A stretch of 64,000 nucleotides of DNA from Pseudoalteromonas piscicida (GTDB lineage: Bacteria > Pseudomonadota > Gammaproteobacteria > Enterobacterales > Alteromonadaceae), in NCBI RefSeq assembly GCF_000238315.3, contig NZ_CP011924.1:579501-643500 (forward strand). The letters are read 5' to 3'. Positions within the stretch are counted from its first letter, which is position 1. Every line of letters starts with the position of its first letter. The notes below the pieces were generated by a model, which did no database searches, was not told the origin of the DNA, and worked only from the letters and a program-made list of their open reading frames with translations. Made by a program: the position numbers and the translations under genes. This document shows positions 42,320 through 51,196 of this stretch, piece after piece.

Positions 42320-42530
42320 TGAATTGATAGTGATTACGGTGAAGTGACAATGCTGAATTTATATCTAAATTAGCTCATTAAAGACATATTATGAATTGCT
42401 ATTTGGATAAATTGTAGATTAAGGCTGGCTAATTCCCGTAACCTTAAAAGCTAAAATAAATATGCGGAGTTTGGGCTTTATATAAATGTGGTCACGATGT
42501 GGACACTTTTTAGGATATTTGCCCCGGAAA

Positions 42531-42568
42531 CAAAAAAGCCAGTCAAAGCATGCTGCTCTAACTGGCTG
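42531..42568 (-). terminator. Terminator of the tmRNA gene
   Basis: On the minus strand AGCCAGT and ACTGGCT form a stem around a 17-nt loop, followed by TTTTTG, about 20 bases past the CCA end. Confidence 0.75.
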
Positions 42569-42586
42569 TTTTAAAACGCTAAAATT

Positions 42587-42943
42587 TGGTGGAGCTGGGG
42601 GGATTTGAACCCCCGTCCGGAAAGCGTCGACCTTCGGTCCTACATGTTTAGTATCGTCTTTTGGTTAACCTTTAAATCTCGGACGAACACGATAAGTAAA
42701 GGCGAGGCCGCTTAGTTTTAGCCCTTCAACCCCGGCCAGGGTTTCCGTAGCGATCTTGTGTAGGGTGACACTCCAGAACCAGATCCACAAGAATATCATG
42801 GAGGAGTGCTAGCGGGCTATTATGCCGCTAGAGCGTAGTTATCGTCGTTTGCGATTACTTTAAATACGGCTTTTTTACGAGGCCAGCCGCACCTCGACAT
42901 GCACCTTAGGCTTCTTGAATCCCGTCGAATCCTAATCAGCCCC
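42587..42943 (-). ncRNA. ssrA: Transfer-messenger RNA (tmRNA)
   Basis: About 357 nt. The 5' end starts GGGGCUGAUUAGGAUUCGAC and the 3' end has GGGGGUUCAAAUCCCCCC and GCUCCACCA, the tRNA-Ala-like part. The tag frame (42852-42820) reads ANDDNYALAA then UAA, one residue different from the E. coli tag ANDENYALAA. With SmpB it rescues stalled ribosomes and marks the product for proteolysis. The 3' end is a common island integration site, but no integrase is next to it here. Confidence 0.98.
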
Positions 42944-43121
42944 TGAATAAATTCAGTACTGTTAGTGTCTATACATCTAACTATGTCTCGCATTATACAT
43001 AGGATTAATGTCATTACAATGGCTTATCATGCCATTTGCTGATGATTTAACGAAGCAGAGGCGTGTTTGACTAATTACTCACCGATTGTTGAACAAGACC
43101 GTCAGTGTTGAATATATGCGA

Positions 43122-43589
43122 CTAAGCACTTGCAAAGAATCGTCCTTTGCCACCATATTGATAGTTCTCTAAAGTATTGAGCAGCTTTTCAGAAAATTGA
43201 ATTTCTGTTTCTGAACGGCCACTCCGGCGGGCCTCTCTTAAGCTGGCTTTTTGCATGGCGATAACGTCGATTTTTTCATTCTCGGCTTGTGAAATGTCGG
43301 CAGGAGAGGGGAGTCCACTCCTCTGACTTAGACCTTGCTCAACAGCAAAATAATGTAAAGAAAGCGAAGCATGCTGCCCTAAATCCAATATTCCTTCGTC
43401 ATACAGCGCTTTGGATGCTTGAGAAAGCTCTTTCTTGGTGATGTGGGTAAAGTCGAATTGCGCTTCTTTGGTACGGCTATCTGTTGCCTCTGATGCTGGC
43501 AAAACGCTTCCCTTCGCTTCATTTTCGATTGATTGCGCGCGTCGCACCTGAGCCTGATTATATAGCATTGCTTGGTGTTGAACTTTCAT
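43122..43589 (-). CDS. Cytoplasmic protein of unknown function
   Basis: 155 residues, hydrophilic, no membrane segment or signal. Mostly helical by composition, with Gln/Glu/Ser-rich stretches (residues 10-45) and an RSGRSETEIQFSEKLLNTLENY region near the C-terminus. The family is not recognised. AAGGA lies 8 nt before the ATG, so it is probably translated. Confidence 0.6.
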   Translation of the reverse strand: MKVQHQAMLYNQAQVRRAQSIENEAKGSVLPASEATDSRTKEAQFDFTHITKKELSQASKALYDEGILDLGQHASLSLHYFAVEQGLSQRSGLPSPADISQAENEKIDVIAMQKASLREARRSGRSETEIQFSEKLLNTLENYQYGGKGRFFASA

Positions 43590-43729
43590 TTAGCAAATCC
43601 TTCTGAAATATGTATAACAACTTCAGCAAGGTTTATGTCCAAAAGAGGCTGAACAAACCTAAGATATTGGTTTGGTTTAATATTATGAGTTTAAATCTAT
43701 GTACGTAGAGGAAGCTGTTGGGCACATAG

Positions 43730-43828
43730 CCCGTAGCAGCGACTTTACGTCGCGATTTATTTTATAATTTAATGCCACAATGTTGCTGATGATGCTCTTA
43801 TCGCGGGATAAACCCGCTGCTACGGGGC
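43730..43828. repeat. Inverted pair of REP-like hairpins (BIME-like)
   Basis: Left arm CCCGTAGCAGCGACTTTACG continues to TCGCGAT and folds as GCGAC/GTCGC. The right arm, in the opposite orientation, folds as GCGGG/CCCGC and ends CTGCTACGGGG. The arms share GTAGCAGCG and CGCGAT. The rest of the 43590-44080 gap shows nothing I can assign; a 72-codon plus-strand frame from 43980 is antisense to the next gene's end. Confidence 0.7.
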
Positions 43829-44080
43829 TGGCGTGGTTATGACTTTACCTTGCGACTCTCTTAAATCAGATATCTGCTACGAATTGGACGGCCGAAGCGG
43901 TTAGCGCTTCATGGACGAATCAAGGTGCACGGCATAAAATTGGAGAGCGGTTACTCGATTACAAAAACAACTTAAAAAATTGCTCAATCATACAGACAAG
44001 GCACATTTCTTTGTATTTTATGTGTTTGTAGGGGCGATAAACGCAGCGCCAACAAACGCTGGATATGTTGCCTTTTGTGT

Positions 44081-45232
44081 TTACGCTCCGCGCAACCAGT
44101 TGCGTAGTCTATCTTTGAGTTGGCCAAGGTCGTCTTCGCAGATCAGGCCAATTTCTAGCGCTTTGGCGCGTAGTCTTTCTGAAGTTCTAATACCTTGATA
44201 GCTCACTAGTAGACCCCTTGCTTGTACGCCGCCAAATAGCTCGCTGAGTGAGTCGAGTTTATAAATCACTTGATTACCTTCCCCTTTACTGAACTTTTTG
44301 GTTTTGCATTCAATGAGGTGAAGCTTATTGTTGGCGAGCGCTACAATATCTAGCTCGTTATTGACATAGCCTTGTCCCACGCGACGTTTAATCGCAACGC
44401 CTTGAGCGACATCTTGTAAAATGGTGAGTTCTTTTTTTAGGCTGAGGAGGGTGGCGTACACATATTCTTCTAGCCAGCCACCGTTGGCAAAAAAGCGAGC
44501 GCCTTCATTAGCAAACTTTAATTTGTCGTCTTGCCTTATAGCGATGTTAGCATCTTCTAAATCGTCAATGAGTGTTTGCAAACTTGGGCTATTCATTTGG
44601 CTGCGACTCAAAGGCTCACTAATAAGTGCATTATCTTCGCTGCTGGCAGCGAGGTAATTGAGCTGGGCGAGGGCATGGCTATAATCCGTTTGACTGGTTG
44701 CCCATTTGGCGCCGAGCTGGCGATAGCGAATATCAACCACCCCCTCATTGGCAATTTCGGTGATATCGCCGTCGATGAGGTTAAAAAAGTCGCTTATCTT
44801 TAATTTATCGGCAAGAATGGTGTTGGCTCGCTCTGTTGGTACAAGCCAGTGAAGTTCGTCGCGTTCGGGTTCAATGATAAAACATTCTATTGGATAAGCG
44901 CGGATCACCTCATACATCGCAAGTAAGTGTTGGCGGTCGCCGCAACTGGCATTAAACACAAATTGAGTATCTGGTTGTTCACTAATTAGGGTATCAATGA
45001 GCTGGTGGAAGCTGTCGATTAAGGTGTCACTATCTCGGCTGGTGGGAATAAAGGCGTGATGTACTTTTACCCCTCTTGGCCCCAACACTCTTTTAATATC
45101 TTCAAGGTTTTGTTGTTGTTGAGATTCTATTAAATAGAGTATTTCATCCGAGTCGATATTGTGGTCGAGTACAGGCGTAAGCGTGTTAATAAAGTTAGTG
45201 TCGATAAAACTAAGGTGTACGTGCTTTGTCAT
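44081..45232 (-). CDS. DUF1887 (VC1899/Card1-like) CARF-domain nuclease, orphan
   Basis: 383 residues. N-terminal CARF-type Rossmann domain (about 1-135), a linking winged-helix region (about 140-245), and a C-terminal PD-(D/E)xK nuclease with Glu255/256 (GGWLEEYVYATLL), Asp295 (NNELDIVA) and Glu308-x-Lys310 (LHLIECKTKK). The usual CARF ligand loop, TGGTK-like in relatives, reads FNASCGDRQHLLAMY (residues 93-107). Relatives from type III CRISPR loci cut nucleic acid when bound to cyclic tetra-adenylate; VC1899 of Vibrio is a stand-alone member. No CRISPR array or cas gene is in this window. AGGGACAG precedes the ATG. Confidence 0.88.
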   Translation of the reverse strand: MTKHVHLSFIDTNFINTLTPVLDHNIDSDEILYLIESQQQQNLEDIKRVLGPRGVKVHHAFIPTSRDSDTLIDSFHQLIDTLISEQPDTQFVFNASCGDRQHLLAMYEVIRAYPIECFIIEPERDELHWLVPTERANTILADKLKISDFFNLIDGDITEIANEGVVDIRYRQLGAKWATSQTDYSHALAQLNYLAASSEDNALISEPLSRSQMNSPSLQTLIDDLEDANIAIRQDDKLKFANEGARFFANGGWLEEYVYATLLSLKKELTILQDVAQGVAIKRRVGQGYVNNELDIVALANNKLHLIECKTKKFSKGEGNQVIYKLDSLSELFGGVQARGLLVSYQGIRTSERLRAKALEIGLICEDDLGQLKDRLRNWLRGA

Positions 45233-45563
45233 GACTGTCCCTAAAAGTTATGTCCTTCATGAAAGATGAAATTACCCTATAAAGCGGCAAGTGTAAAACA
45301 GAGTAATACTTAGTTATGAATTTGCCGCCATTTGGCGTGAAATCCCAAAGTTTATCTAAAGTTTTGCACTGTAAAGCCGATAAATCCAAGGAAAATAATA
45401 AGTTGTCTTTTAAATGCACAGATTGATTTACATTCATTTATAATTTATAGCAGTTCAGGTGATGTTAAGCTTAACAATTTGGCGAAGTTATGCTCAAATG
45501 AGTTCGCTGCATTAAAAATAACAACATAACAATAAGATCGTGCATACTTTTCAGGGTTGATGA
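45233..45563. other. Intergenic region between divergent DUF1887 nuclease and FapA-type genes
   Basis: 331 bp, AT-rich in the half next to the FapA gene. It must hold both divergent promoters. I see no RNA gene, repeat or convincing ORF. Confidence 0.5.
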
Positions 45564-47216
45564 ATGTCATTATTTCGTTTTGATGAGGATGAGGGCTATG
45601 TCTACTTACTCTCTCATCCTGTGGAATCCGGATTTCCGGCGAGCTCGTCTCAGCTAGTTGAGATGATAGAGGGGTCGCCATATGCGGATTTTGAAATCAT
45701 TCATGCCAATATCGGCCAATTATTTACCGCAAGTGAGGCGCCCGAGCAGGACTCGCTGATTGTGGCTCGTGCCATCGATGCGTCTATTTCTGTGCGTATT
45801 GAAGAAGGCAACATGCTTGCTGAAGCGAGAGTGATCACAGCCCGTGGTGGTAAGCTGGTTTGTATGAACAAGGCCAAACAAGCGTTAAAACAAGCGGGTA
45901 TTAAAAAAGGCGTCAGTGGCAAAGCCCTCGATAACCTTCTCGGTCAGCAGTTAGAACTCCCTCCTGGACACACTTACAATGGTATTGTTGCGCATGGTCA
46001 ACGAGCCAAAGATGGCAACGACGCACGGTTTGTGCGCCTGTGTATGACAGCGCAGGACAGAGTACTCAGCCCGCAAGAATCGAGCGGCGGTAAGGTCGAT
46101 ATGCGCAATTTAGGTGCTATCATCACCGTAAAGCCGGGCAGTCCATTAATGAAAAAAGTTCCGCCAACTGAAGGCGAGCCGGGTTATACCGTGTTTGGTG
46201 ATGTGATTGATCCAAAACCAGGCAAAGATGCACCACTTGAGGTGTCAGAAGGCACCAAGCTCGACCCCAACGATAAAAACCTGCTTATTGCCGATTCAAA
46301 GGGGGTGCCTGTAGCCATTCCTCGAGGCATGCGCGTTGACGATGTGCTGTGCTATGAAAACATTGATGTGACGACAGGGCATGTCGAGTTTGATGGCAGC
46401 GTGATTGTGAGCGGTGATATTAAAGATGGAATGCGTGTTAAGGCTTCGGGCGATATTACTGTTATTGGTTTTGTGGAGTCGGCTATTCTTGAAAGTGGTA
46501 GCGCTGTTACGATAATGCTTGGCACAATTGGCCGTAAGCGCACTGAAGGTGAACCTTTTTCATGTTCAATTAAAGCAAAGCGCAGTGTTTCGTTAGGTTA
46601 TGCGCAGTACTGTCGAATTGAAAGTGAACAAGATATTCTCATTGAACGTCAAGCTTTGCATTGTGACTTGGCTTCCAAGCGTTTAATCAAAGTAGGTAAA
46701 GGTGAAACCCCCAGAGGCAAACTGATTGGCGGAAATGTATTGGATGCCATGCGTATAGAAACGGGTGAACTTGGGGCACCTTCAGGCACAAGAACACGTA
46801 TTTCACTAGCCCAAGACTGGGATAGTTTGCACGATAAGCACCGAGAATTAGTGGAGCTGGAAAAGGTGCTGGCGTCCAAAGTCATCGATATTAAACAAGC
46901 TATGAATAAAGCACAGGCGTCGCCGCAATCGCAAAAACGAGATGCATATCTTGCCAAGTTGCGGCACAGCGAAGCGCAGATAAACAAGCATTATCGCCGT
47001 AATCAGCGTAACATCGGTTTAATACAGCAAAAAATACATCGATTAGCACGCTTGAGTCGAATCACAGTCAATGAGCTAATGCACCCCGGAACTGAAGTAA
47101 AAATAGCGAAAGACACTAAGCTGTTTTCGCGAATTTACCCGCCTAATTTCGTTAAATTGCATGAAGGTAAGATCATGCAACAGTTTACGACTGCCAAAAC
47201 CGCAGAAATAGCGTAA
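45564..47216 (+). CDS. FapA/DUF342 family protein
   Basis: 550 residues. N-terminal region followed by the DUF342 beta-helix: IVVSG-like repeats GHVEFDGSVIVSGDIKDGMRV and VKASGDITVIGFVESAILESG, with GDVIDPKPGKDAPLE before it, then a coiled coil (about 425-515). The family includes FapA, described in Vibrio as a polar localisation factor for the glucose transporter, and polymer-forming-like proteins. The precise role here is not known. It forms a convergent pair with rnt. Confidence 0.82.
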   Translation: MSLFRFDEDEGYVYLLSHPVESGFPASSSQLVEMIEGSPYADFEIIHANIGQLFTASEAPEQDSLIVARAIDASISVRIEEGNMLAEARVITARGGKLVCMNKAKQALKQAGIKKGVSGKALDNLLGQQLELPPGHTYNGIVAHGQRAKDGNDARFVRLCMTAQDRVLSPQESSGGKVDMRNLGAIITVKPGSPLMKKVPPTEGEPGYTVFGDVIDPKPGKDAPLEVSEGTKLDPNDKNLLIADSKGVPVAIPRGMRVDDVLCYENIDVTTGHVEFDGSVIVSGDIKDGMRVKASGDITVIGFVESAILESGSAVTIMLGTIGRKRTEGEPFSCSIKAKRSVSLGYAQYCRIESEQDILIERQALHCDLASKRLIKVGKGETPRGKLIGGNVLDAMRIETGELGAPSGTRTRISLAQDWDSLHDKHRELVELEKVLASKVIDIKQAMNKAQASPQSQKRDAYLAKLRHSEAQINKHYRRNQRNIGLIQQKIHRLARLSRITVNELMHPGTEVKIAKDTKLFSRIYPPNFVKLHEGKIMQQFTTAKTAEIA

Positions 47217-47230
47217 AAACGAGCACTTAT

Positions 47231-47262
47231 AAAAATGCCAGCTGGATTTGCTGGCATTTTTA
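47231..47262. terminator. Bidirectional terminator between fapA-type gene and rnt
   Basis: AAAAATGCCAGC, a 7-nt loop, GCTGGCATTTTTATT. It lies between two convergent stop codons. Confidence 0.92.
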
Positions 47263-47937
47263 TTATTCGGTGTCGGTTGTTGACTCAGGTTCTGACTCGG
47301 CTTCAGGCTCTGGTAATGGCCAGCCACCTAATGCTTGCCACTTGTTGACTATGTAGCAAAAGAGCTCTGCGGTGCGTTCTGTATCGTAAAGTGCGCTGTG
47401 TGCTTGACTGTTATCGAACTCGATACCCGCTGCACGACATGCCTTTGCAAGCACCGTTTGGCCTAGAGCAAGCCCGGCAAGTGATGTGGTATCAAAACTG
47501 ACAAACGGGTGAAAAGGCGTGCGCTTTATCTTGTTACGCTCAATCGCTGCATTTAAAAAGCCGTGATCAAAAGCGGCATTATGGGCGACGACAACGGAGC
47601 GCTGACAGCCTGCGGCTTTTTGGGCTTTACGCACGGCTTTGCAAATTTCTTTCAGCACTTCATCTTCTGCAACCGCGCCTCTGAGTGGTGAAAATGGATC
47701 AATGCCATTAAAGTCAATCGCAGCTTGCTCAATATTTGCGCCTTCAAAAGGCGCAACATGAAAGTGTACTGTCTGATCTAAGCTTAATACCCCGTCATCG
47801 TCCATTTTTAACATACTGACGGCAATTTCTAGTAGGGCGTCAGTATCTTTATTAAAGCCAGCGGTTTCCACGTCGATAACTACAGGAAAGAAGCCGCGAA
47901 AGCGTTTTGAAAATAGCGTTTGCTCGGTATCAGACAT
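47263..47937 (-). CDS. rnt: Ribonuclease T
   Basis: 224 residues. DEDDh exonuclease motifs: Asp22 and Glu24 in [11 protein letters not shown], the [16 protein letters not shown] motif II, and [16 protein letters not shown] motif III with His and Asp. Trims tRNA and other RNA 3' ends as a dimer. The final 15 residues are acidic ([10 protein letters not shown]). motY lies divergently next to it, an arrangement I recall from Vibrio. Confidence 0.97.
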   Translation of the reverse strand: MSDTEQTLFSKRFRGFFPVVIDVETAGFNKDTDALLEIAVSMLKMDDDGVLSLDQTVHFHVAPFEGANIEQAAIDFNGIDPFSPLRGAVAEDEVLKEICKAVRKAQKAAGCQRSVVVAHNAAFDHGFLNAAIERNKIKRTPFHPFVSFDTTSLAGLALGQTVLAKACRAAGIEFDNSQAHSALYDTERTAELFCYIVNKWQALGGWPLPEPEAESEPESTTDTE

Positions 47938-48125
47938 AATCTTCTTGGTTTGTGAAATTTAGCGGCCTATTATACTGATACCTCGACAAGAAGCGAGCAG
48001 CTTGAGAGCGCTTAGTATGGTACATTTATTGCTTAACTCTAAATAGCGCGAATTGGTAGAGACAATCTCTAGTTTTTGGCGTGCTGAGCGAGTGTAGATT
48101 AATGGTTGATGTTGTGAGGTGTGGG

Positions 48126-49007
48126 GTGATCAAGTTATATAAATCAGTAGGTTGGGTTGGTATATCGTTATGCGCCATCACCTTTAATAGCGAGGCTGCA
48201 ATGCGGCAATACGCTGCCGAAGCTGATTCATCACATTGGAATGTTGACCAAAACAATCGTTTGAGTTGTGCGCTTAATCATGAAGTCCCGTATTACGGTG
48301 AAGCTATATTTTCAAGTAATGCCAGTAAAAATAAAGACTTAACCTTTAACCTAGATATGATGGTACGTCCTGAAAGTTACGATTTTGCAGGACTTGAATC
48401 GGTGCCACCGCTTTGGCGAGCCGGCAAACCGGCAAGAAGTATCGGGCAAATGAAATTACTGAAAAAATTTGACGGTGAACTTGAAAATGACGTCGCGTGG
48501 CAGTTGCTGACTGAGCTTGAAAAGGGCTACTTTCCTACTTTTTATTATAAAGATTGGCACAACGACGTAGATAAAATCTCGGTTTCTTTGTCGTCAGTGA
48601 ACTTTAAACAGGCATATTGGGCGTTCTTACAATGTCGCGATAACTTGTTGCCATATAGCTTTGAAGACATTGCTTTTACGGTGATGAATTACAAGAAAAA
48701 CTCCAGCGAACTGACAAAATCGTCACGTAAACGCTTGGATATGATCGGCGAATATCTTAAAAATGACCCGAAAATTGAGCAAATTTATATTTCGGCCTAT
48801 AGCGATAGTTATGGCGGCCGTGATACCAACCTGAGGTTGTCAAAGAAACGTGCCGAGGCGATTAAATCATATATGGCGAGCTTAGGGGTTGAAGAGAATA
48901 AGATTATGACCGATGGCTTTGGCGAAAAGCGCCATATTGATACCAACGACAATGCTATTGGTCGCGGTAAGAACCGTCGAGTCGTGATCCAAATTTCAAG
49001 ACCTTGA
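48126..49007 (+). CDS. motY: Sodium-type flagellar motor protein MotY
   Basis: 293 residues from GTG 48126, behind GAGGT with 5-nt spacing. This start gives a signal peptide (MIKLYKSVGWVGISLCAITF, cleavage near A-A) and the same length as Vibrio MotY. An ATG at 48102 is a less supported alternative. N-terminal MotY domain (CALNHEVPYYGEAIFSSNAS; PPLWRAGKPARSI) and C-terminal OmpA peptidoglycan-binding domain (ISAYSDSYGGRDTNLRLSKK; GFGEKRHIDTN). In Vibrio it forms the T-ring with MotX around a sodium-driven motor. Confidence 0.94.
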   Translation: MIKLYKSVGWVGISLCAITFNSEAAMRQYAAEADSSHWNVDQNNRLSCALNHEVPYYGEAIFSSNASKNKDLTFNLDMMVRPESYDFAGLESVPPLWRAGKPARSIGQMKLLKKFDGELENDVAWQLLTELEKGYFPTFYYKDWHNDVDKISVSLSSVNFKQAYWAFLQCRDNLLPYSFEDIAFTVMNYKKNSSELTKSSRKRLDMIGEYLKNDPKIEQIYISAYSDSYGGRDTNLRLSKKRAEAIKSYMASLGVEENKIMTDGFGEKRHIDTNDNAIGRGKNRRVVIQISRP

Positions 49008-49028
49008 TGTTGGGGTTTTGGTTTTGTA

Positions 49029-49084
49029 GTTGGTTGTTGGTTGTTGGTTGTGGGGTTAAATTGTCGGCTTAAAAGCCGACCTAC
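49029..49084. repeat. TTGGTTG direct repeats and a REP-like palindrome
   Basis: At 49029-49050 the 7-mer TTGGTTG occurs three times in a row. At 49063-49080 GTCGGCTTAAAAGCCGAC is a perfect 18-bp palindrome; with the flanking CTAC it reads on the minus strand GTAGGTCGGCTTTTAAGCCG, a typical REP form. It lies between motY and the convergent lipoprotein gene and may act as a terminator. Confidence 0.75.
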
Positions 49085-49112
49085 GAGCTGAGACACGGTG
49101 CTGATATCGGTT

Positions 49113-49586
49113 CTATTCTAATACCGTACTACATGACGCTTTTAATGCATTGGCATGACTGAGCTGATTGTGATAGGTGATGGTAATGGGCTGTGTGGTG
49201 TTTATCTCATAAGCCAGTGCTAAATCTAATTCTACGCTTTTACTTTGCCCTGCATTTAGGGTCATAAATTCATTGGCTGTCGGCGCGAGTCGTTTCGCCA
49301 TGGGTCCTTGATAATTAAGTGGCTTGCCATTTTGTGTTACCTCTAAAAATTGGCTCCACCAGCCTTCAAAAGGGGTATGCCAAATTAGAAACTTTTCATC
49401 ATTATGGCCTGCGTTGGTAAAAGTGAAATTAACGGGGTAGGTCATACCTGAGTCGGAACCCTTACTCACACTGCATTGAATGTTACTTTGTGCATTCATC
49501 GTTGCCTCTGATTTGGTGGTTGGGGCGGTGTCGTTGCAAGCTTGAAGCAGCATCGCAGCGGTGATCATCATTAGGGGTTTCAACAT
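49113..49586 (-). CDS. Small lipoprotein with beta-sandwich-like domain
   Basis: 157 residues. Lipoprotein signal MLKPLMMITAAMLLQAC (lipobox LLQAC). The mature part is beta-rich (YPVNFTFTNAGHNDEKFLIW; FMTLNAGQSKSVELDLALAY) with an Ig-like alternation. It resembles the propeptide-like regions of some secreted proteases, but no catalytic motif is present. Function unknown. Single gene, convergent with motY. Confidence 0.7.
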   Translation of the reverse strand: MLKPLMMITAAMLLQACNDTAPTTKSEATMNAQSNIQCSVSKGSDSGMTYPVNFTFTNAGHNDEKFLIWHTPFEGWWSQFLEVTQNGKPLNYQGPMAKRLAPTANEFMTLNAGQSKSVELDLALAYEINTTQPITITYHNQLSHANALKASCSTVLE

Positions 49587-49689
49587 ACTGTTTCTGAGCC
49601 TGTTGCCACGCTCATTCCTTTTTTATTTTCAACGTAAATACTTTGCACTATGCTGAGTATTACAGTCGAATAACGAATCGCATACTCTC

Positions 49690-50007
49690 ATGACCAAAAA
49701 TAATAACAAAGAGTTCAATTCTTTTGCATCGTTTTACCCCTATTACCTCGCGGAGCATAAAAACAAAACCTGCCGTCGCTTGCATTTTATCGGCTCAACC
49801 TTAGTGCTCTTGATTTTGCTCTTTGCGCTTGTCACGACACATTGGTCTTTACTGTGGTTGTTGCCAATCGCGGGTTATGGTTTTGCTTGGGTGGGGCATT
49901 TCTTTTTTGAAAAAAATAAGCCTGCGACATTTCAATATCCGCTGTATAGCTTGATGGGTGACTGGGTCATGTACAAGGATATTATCCGTGGTAAAGTACC
50001 TTGGTAA
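49690..50007 (+). CDS. DUF962 (Mpo1-like) membrane protein
   Basis: 105 residues with two membrane helices. FASFYPYYLAEHKNKTCRRLHFIGS and GYGFAWVGHFFFEKNKPATF carry the conserved His residues of DUF962/Mpo1, a family with an iron-dependent alpha-oxidation dioxygenase in yeast; activity here is not shown. Its last four codons (GTACCTTGGTAA) form the left end of the tandem duplication that follows. Confidence 0.88.
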   Translation: MTKNNNKEFNSFASFYPYYLAEHKNKTCRRLHFIGSTLVLLILLFALVTTHWSLLWLLPIAGYGFAWVGHFFFEKNKPATFQYPLYSLMGDWVMYKDIIRGKVPW

Positions 50008-50030
50008 AGGAGACTCAGTAGATAATAAAA

Positions 50031-51146
50031 ATGAATGTAAAACAAAGTGTTATAGCCATGAGTTGTGCCGTTTTATTGGCTGGTTGCCAAAGTGTCTCGG
50101 CCACTAGCACACGCACGCTGGCAACTTTTAGTGTAGATAATACCCAATGTTACGACCGCAAGACGCAGCCTAGTTATTTTGCCGTTGATTCTCATCACCA
50201 TTTTCAGCCATTTAGGGGAGATGCGGTCCCGTTTGATAAGCTCGTTACTTGGGCAGAACGTGCGGGAGTGGTGTTTATCAATGTTTATGGCATTGGTCAA
50301 ACTTACGAGCGAAGGCCTGACTGCTTTGGTGAGCGTGGTTGCTACAGCCAGTTGATTTCACCCAGCATTCAAAATGACTTTAAAAATGCAAGCAATTATC
50401 TTAAATATGGCGCAGATAACGTGCATATTACTTTGTCTATGACCTTTGCTGACTTGCATAAACCAGAGACTATTTTGCCAAAAATGGCACTTCTCGAAGA
50501 CGAGTTTGGTGACTTATTTCGTTGGATGGGAGAAGTGAATTTAGTCAAAGCGGCGCACTTTGGTAATGGCCATCAAGCGGTAGATAAAGAGACTATCGCA
50601 AAATGGCAGCCATTTATGGCTGTGCTAAAAGAAAAGCGTATTCCGCTTGCTCTGCACGCTGACTTAGGCGATAACGCCGCGCCACTCAAATACTTGCCTT
50701 TGCTTGAGGAAGTGCTAAAGCGCTACCCAGAAAACGATATCATTTGGATGCACATGGGAGTCTCAAAAGAGTTAAACCAAATTGATCCAGAGCTGCACAT
50801 AAACACCATGGAGCGGTTATTCTCCCAATATAAAAACCTAAAGGCCGATCTGTCATGGCGGATTTTGTACGACTATTACTTTAGCGACCCGAAAATTCAG
50901 GCGCAGTATGTTGAATTTATTAATGCCCATGCTGAGCGCTTTTTGCCAGGCAGTGATTTCGTCGCCAGTAAAAATAAACGCTTTTTCGATTACTTAGAAG
51001 AAGTCGATATCAATAGTCGAATTCTCGCCGAACTTGACGACAATGCCTTTCGTCGGATCGCCTTAGGTCAAAACTATTTTTCGCTTTTAGATTTACCTTA
51101 TCGCGCGCCAGAGATCTGTATTATACCAATTGTATTAAGTAAATGA
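50031..51146 (+). CDS. Lipoprotein amidohydrolase, copy 1 of tandem duplication
   Basis: 371 residues. Lipoprotein signal MNVKQSVIAMSCAVLLAGC (lipobox LAGC). Amidohydrolase-2-like features: DSHHHFQPF with the HxH pair, ALHADLGD and IIWMHMGVSK as possible metal ligands, and FLPGSDFVAS with a C-terminal Asp. The substrate is unknown. The last residues and the stop codon (IPIVLSK) come from the MITE left end, so the natural C-terminus was probably longer. The only strong AAGGAG is 18 nt before the ATG, a poor spacing. Confidence 0.85.
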   Translation: MNVKQSVIAMSCAVLLAGCQSVSATSTRTLATFSVDNTQCYDRKTQPSYFAVDSHHHFQPFRGDAVPFDKLVTWAERAGVVFINVYGIGQTYERRPDCFGERGCYSQLISPSIQNDFKNASNYLKYGADNVHITLSMTFADLHKPETILPKMALLEDEFGDLFRWMGEVNLVKAAHFGNGHQAVDKETIAKWQPFMAVLKEKRIPLALHADLGDNAAPLKYLPLLEEVLKRYPENDIIWMHMGVSKELNQIDPELHINTMERLFSQYKNLKADLSWRILYDYYFSDPKIQAQYVEFINAHAERFLPGSDFVASKNKRFFDYLEEVDINSRILAELDDNAFRRIALGQNYFSLLDLPYRAPEICIIPIVLSK

Positions 51147-51196
51147 GCTATTTTGAAGCGGGTACCTTGGTAAAGGAGACTCAGTAGATAATAAAA

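Noticed and set aside
42587..42943. tmRNA 3' end as island attachment site
   Set aside because: No integrase, no repeat of the tmRNA end nearby, and the downstream gene is an ordinary sensor kinase.
43980..44198. 72-codon plus-strand frame
   Set aside because: Largely antisense to the 3' end of the CARF-nuclease gene and without family resemblance.
44081..45232. CRISPR locus around the CARF-nuclease
   Set aside because: No regular repeats with spacers and no cas gene in the window; the nearby repeats are REP-like hairpins.
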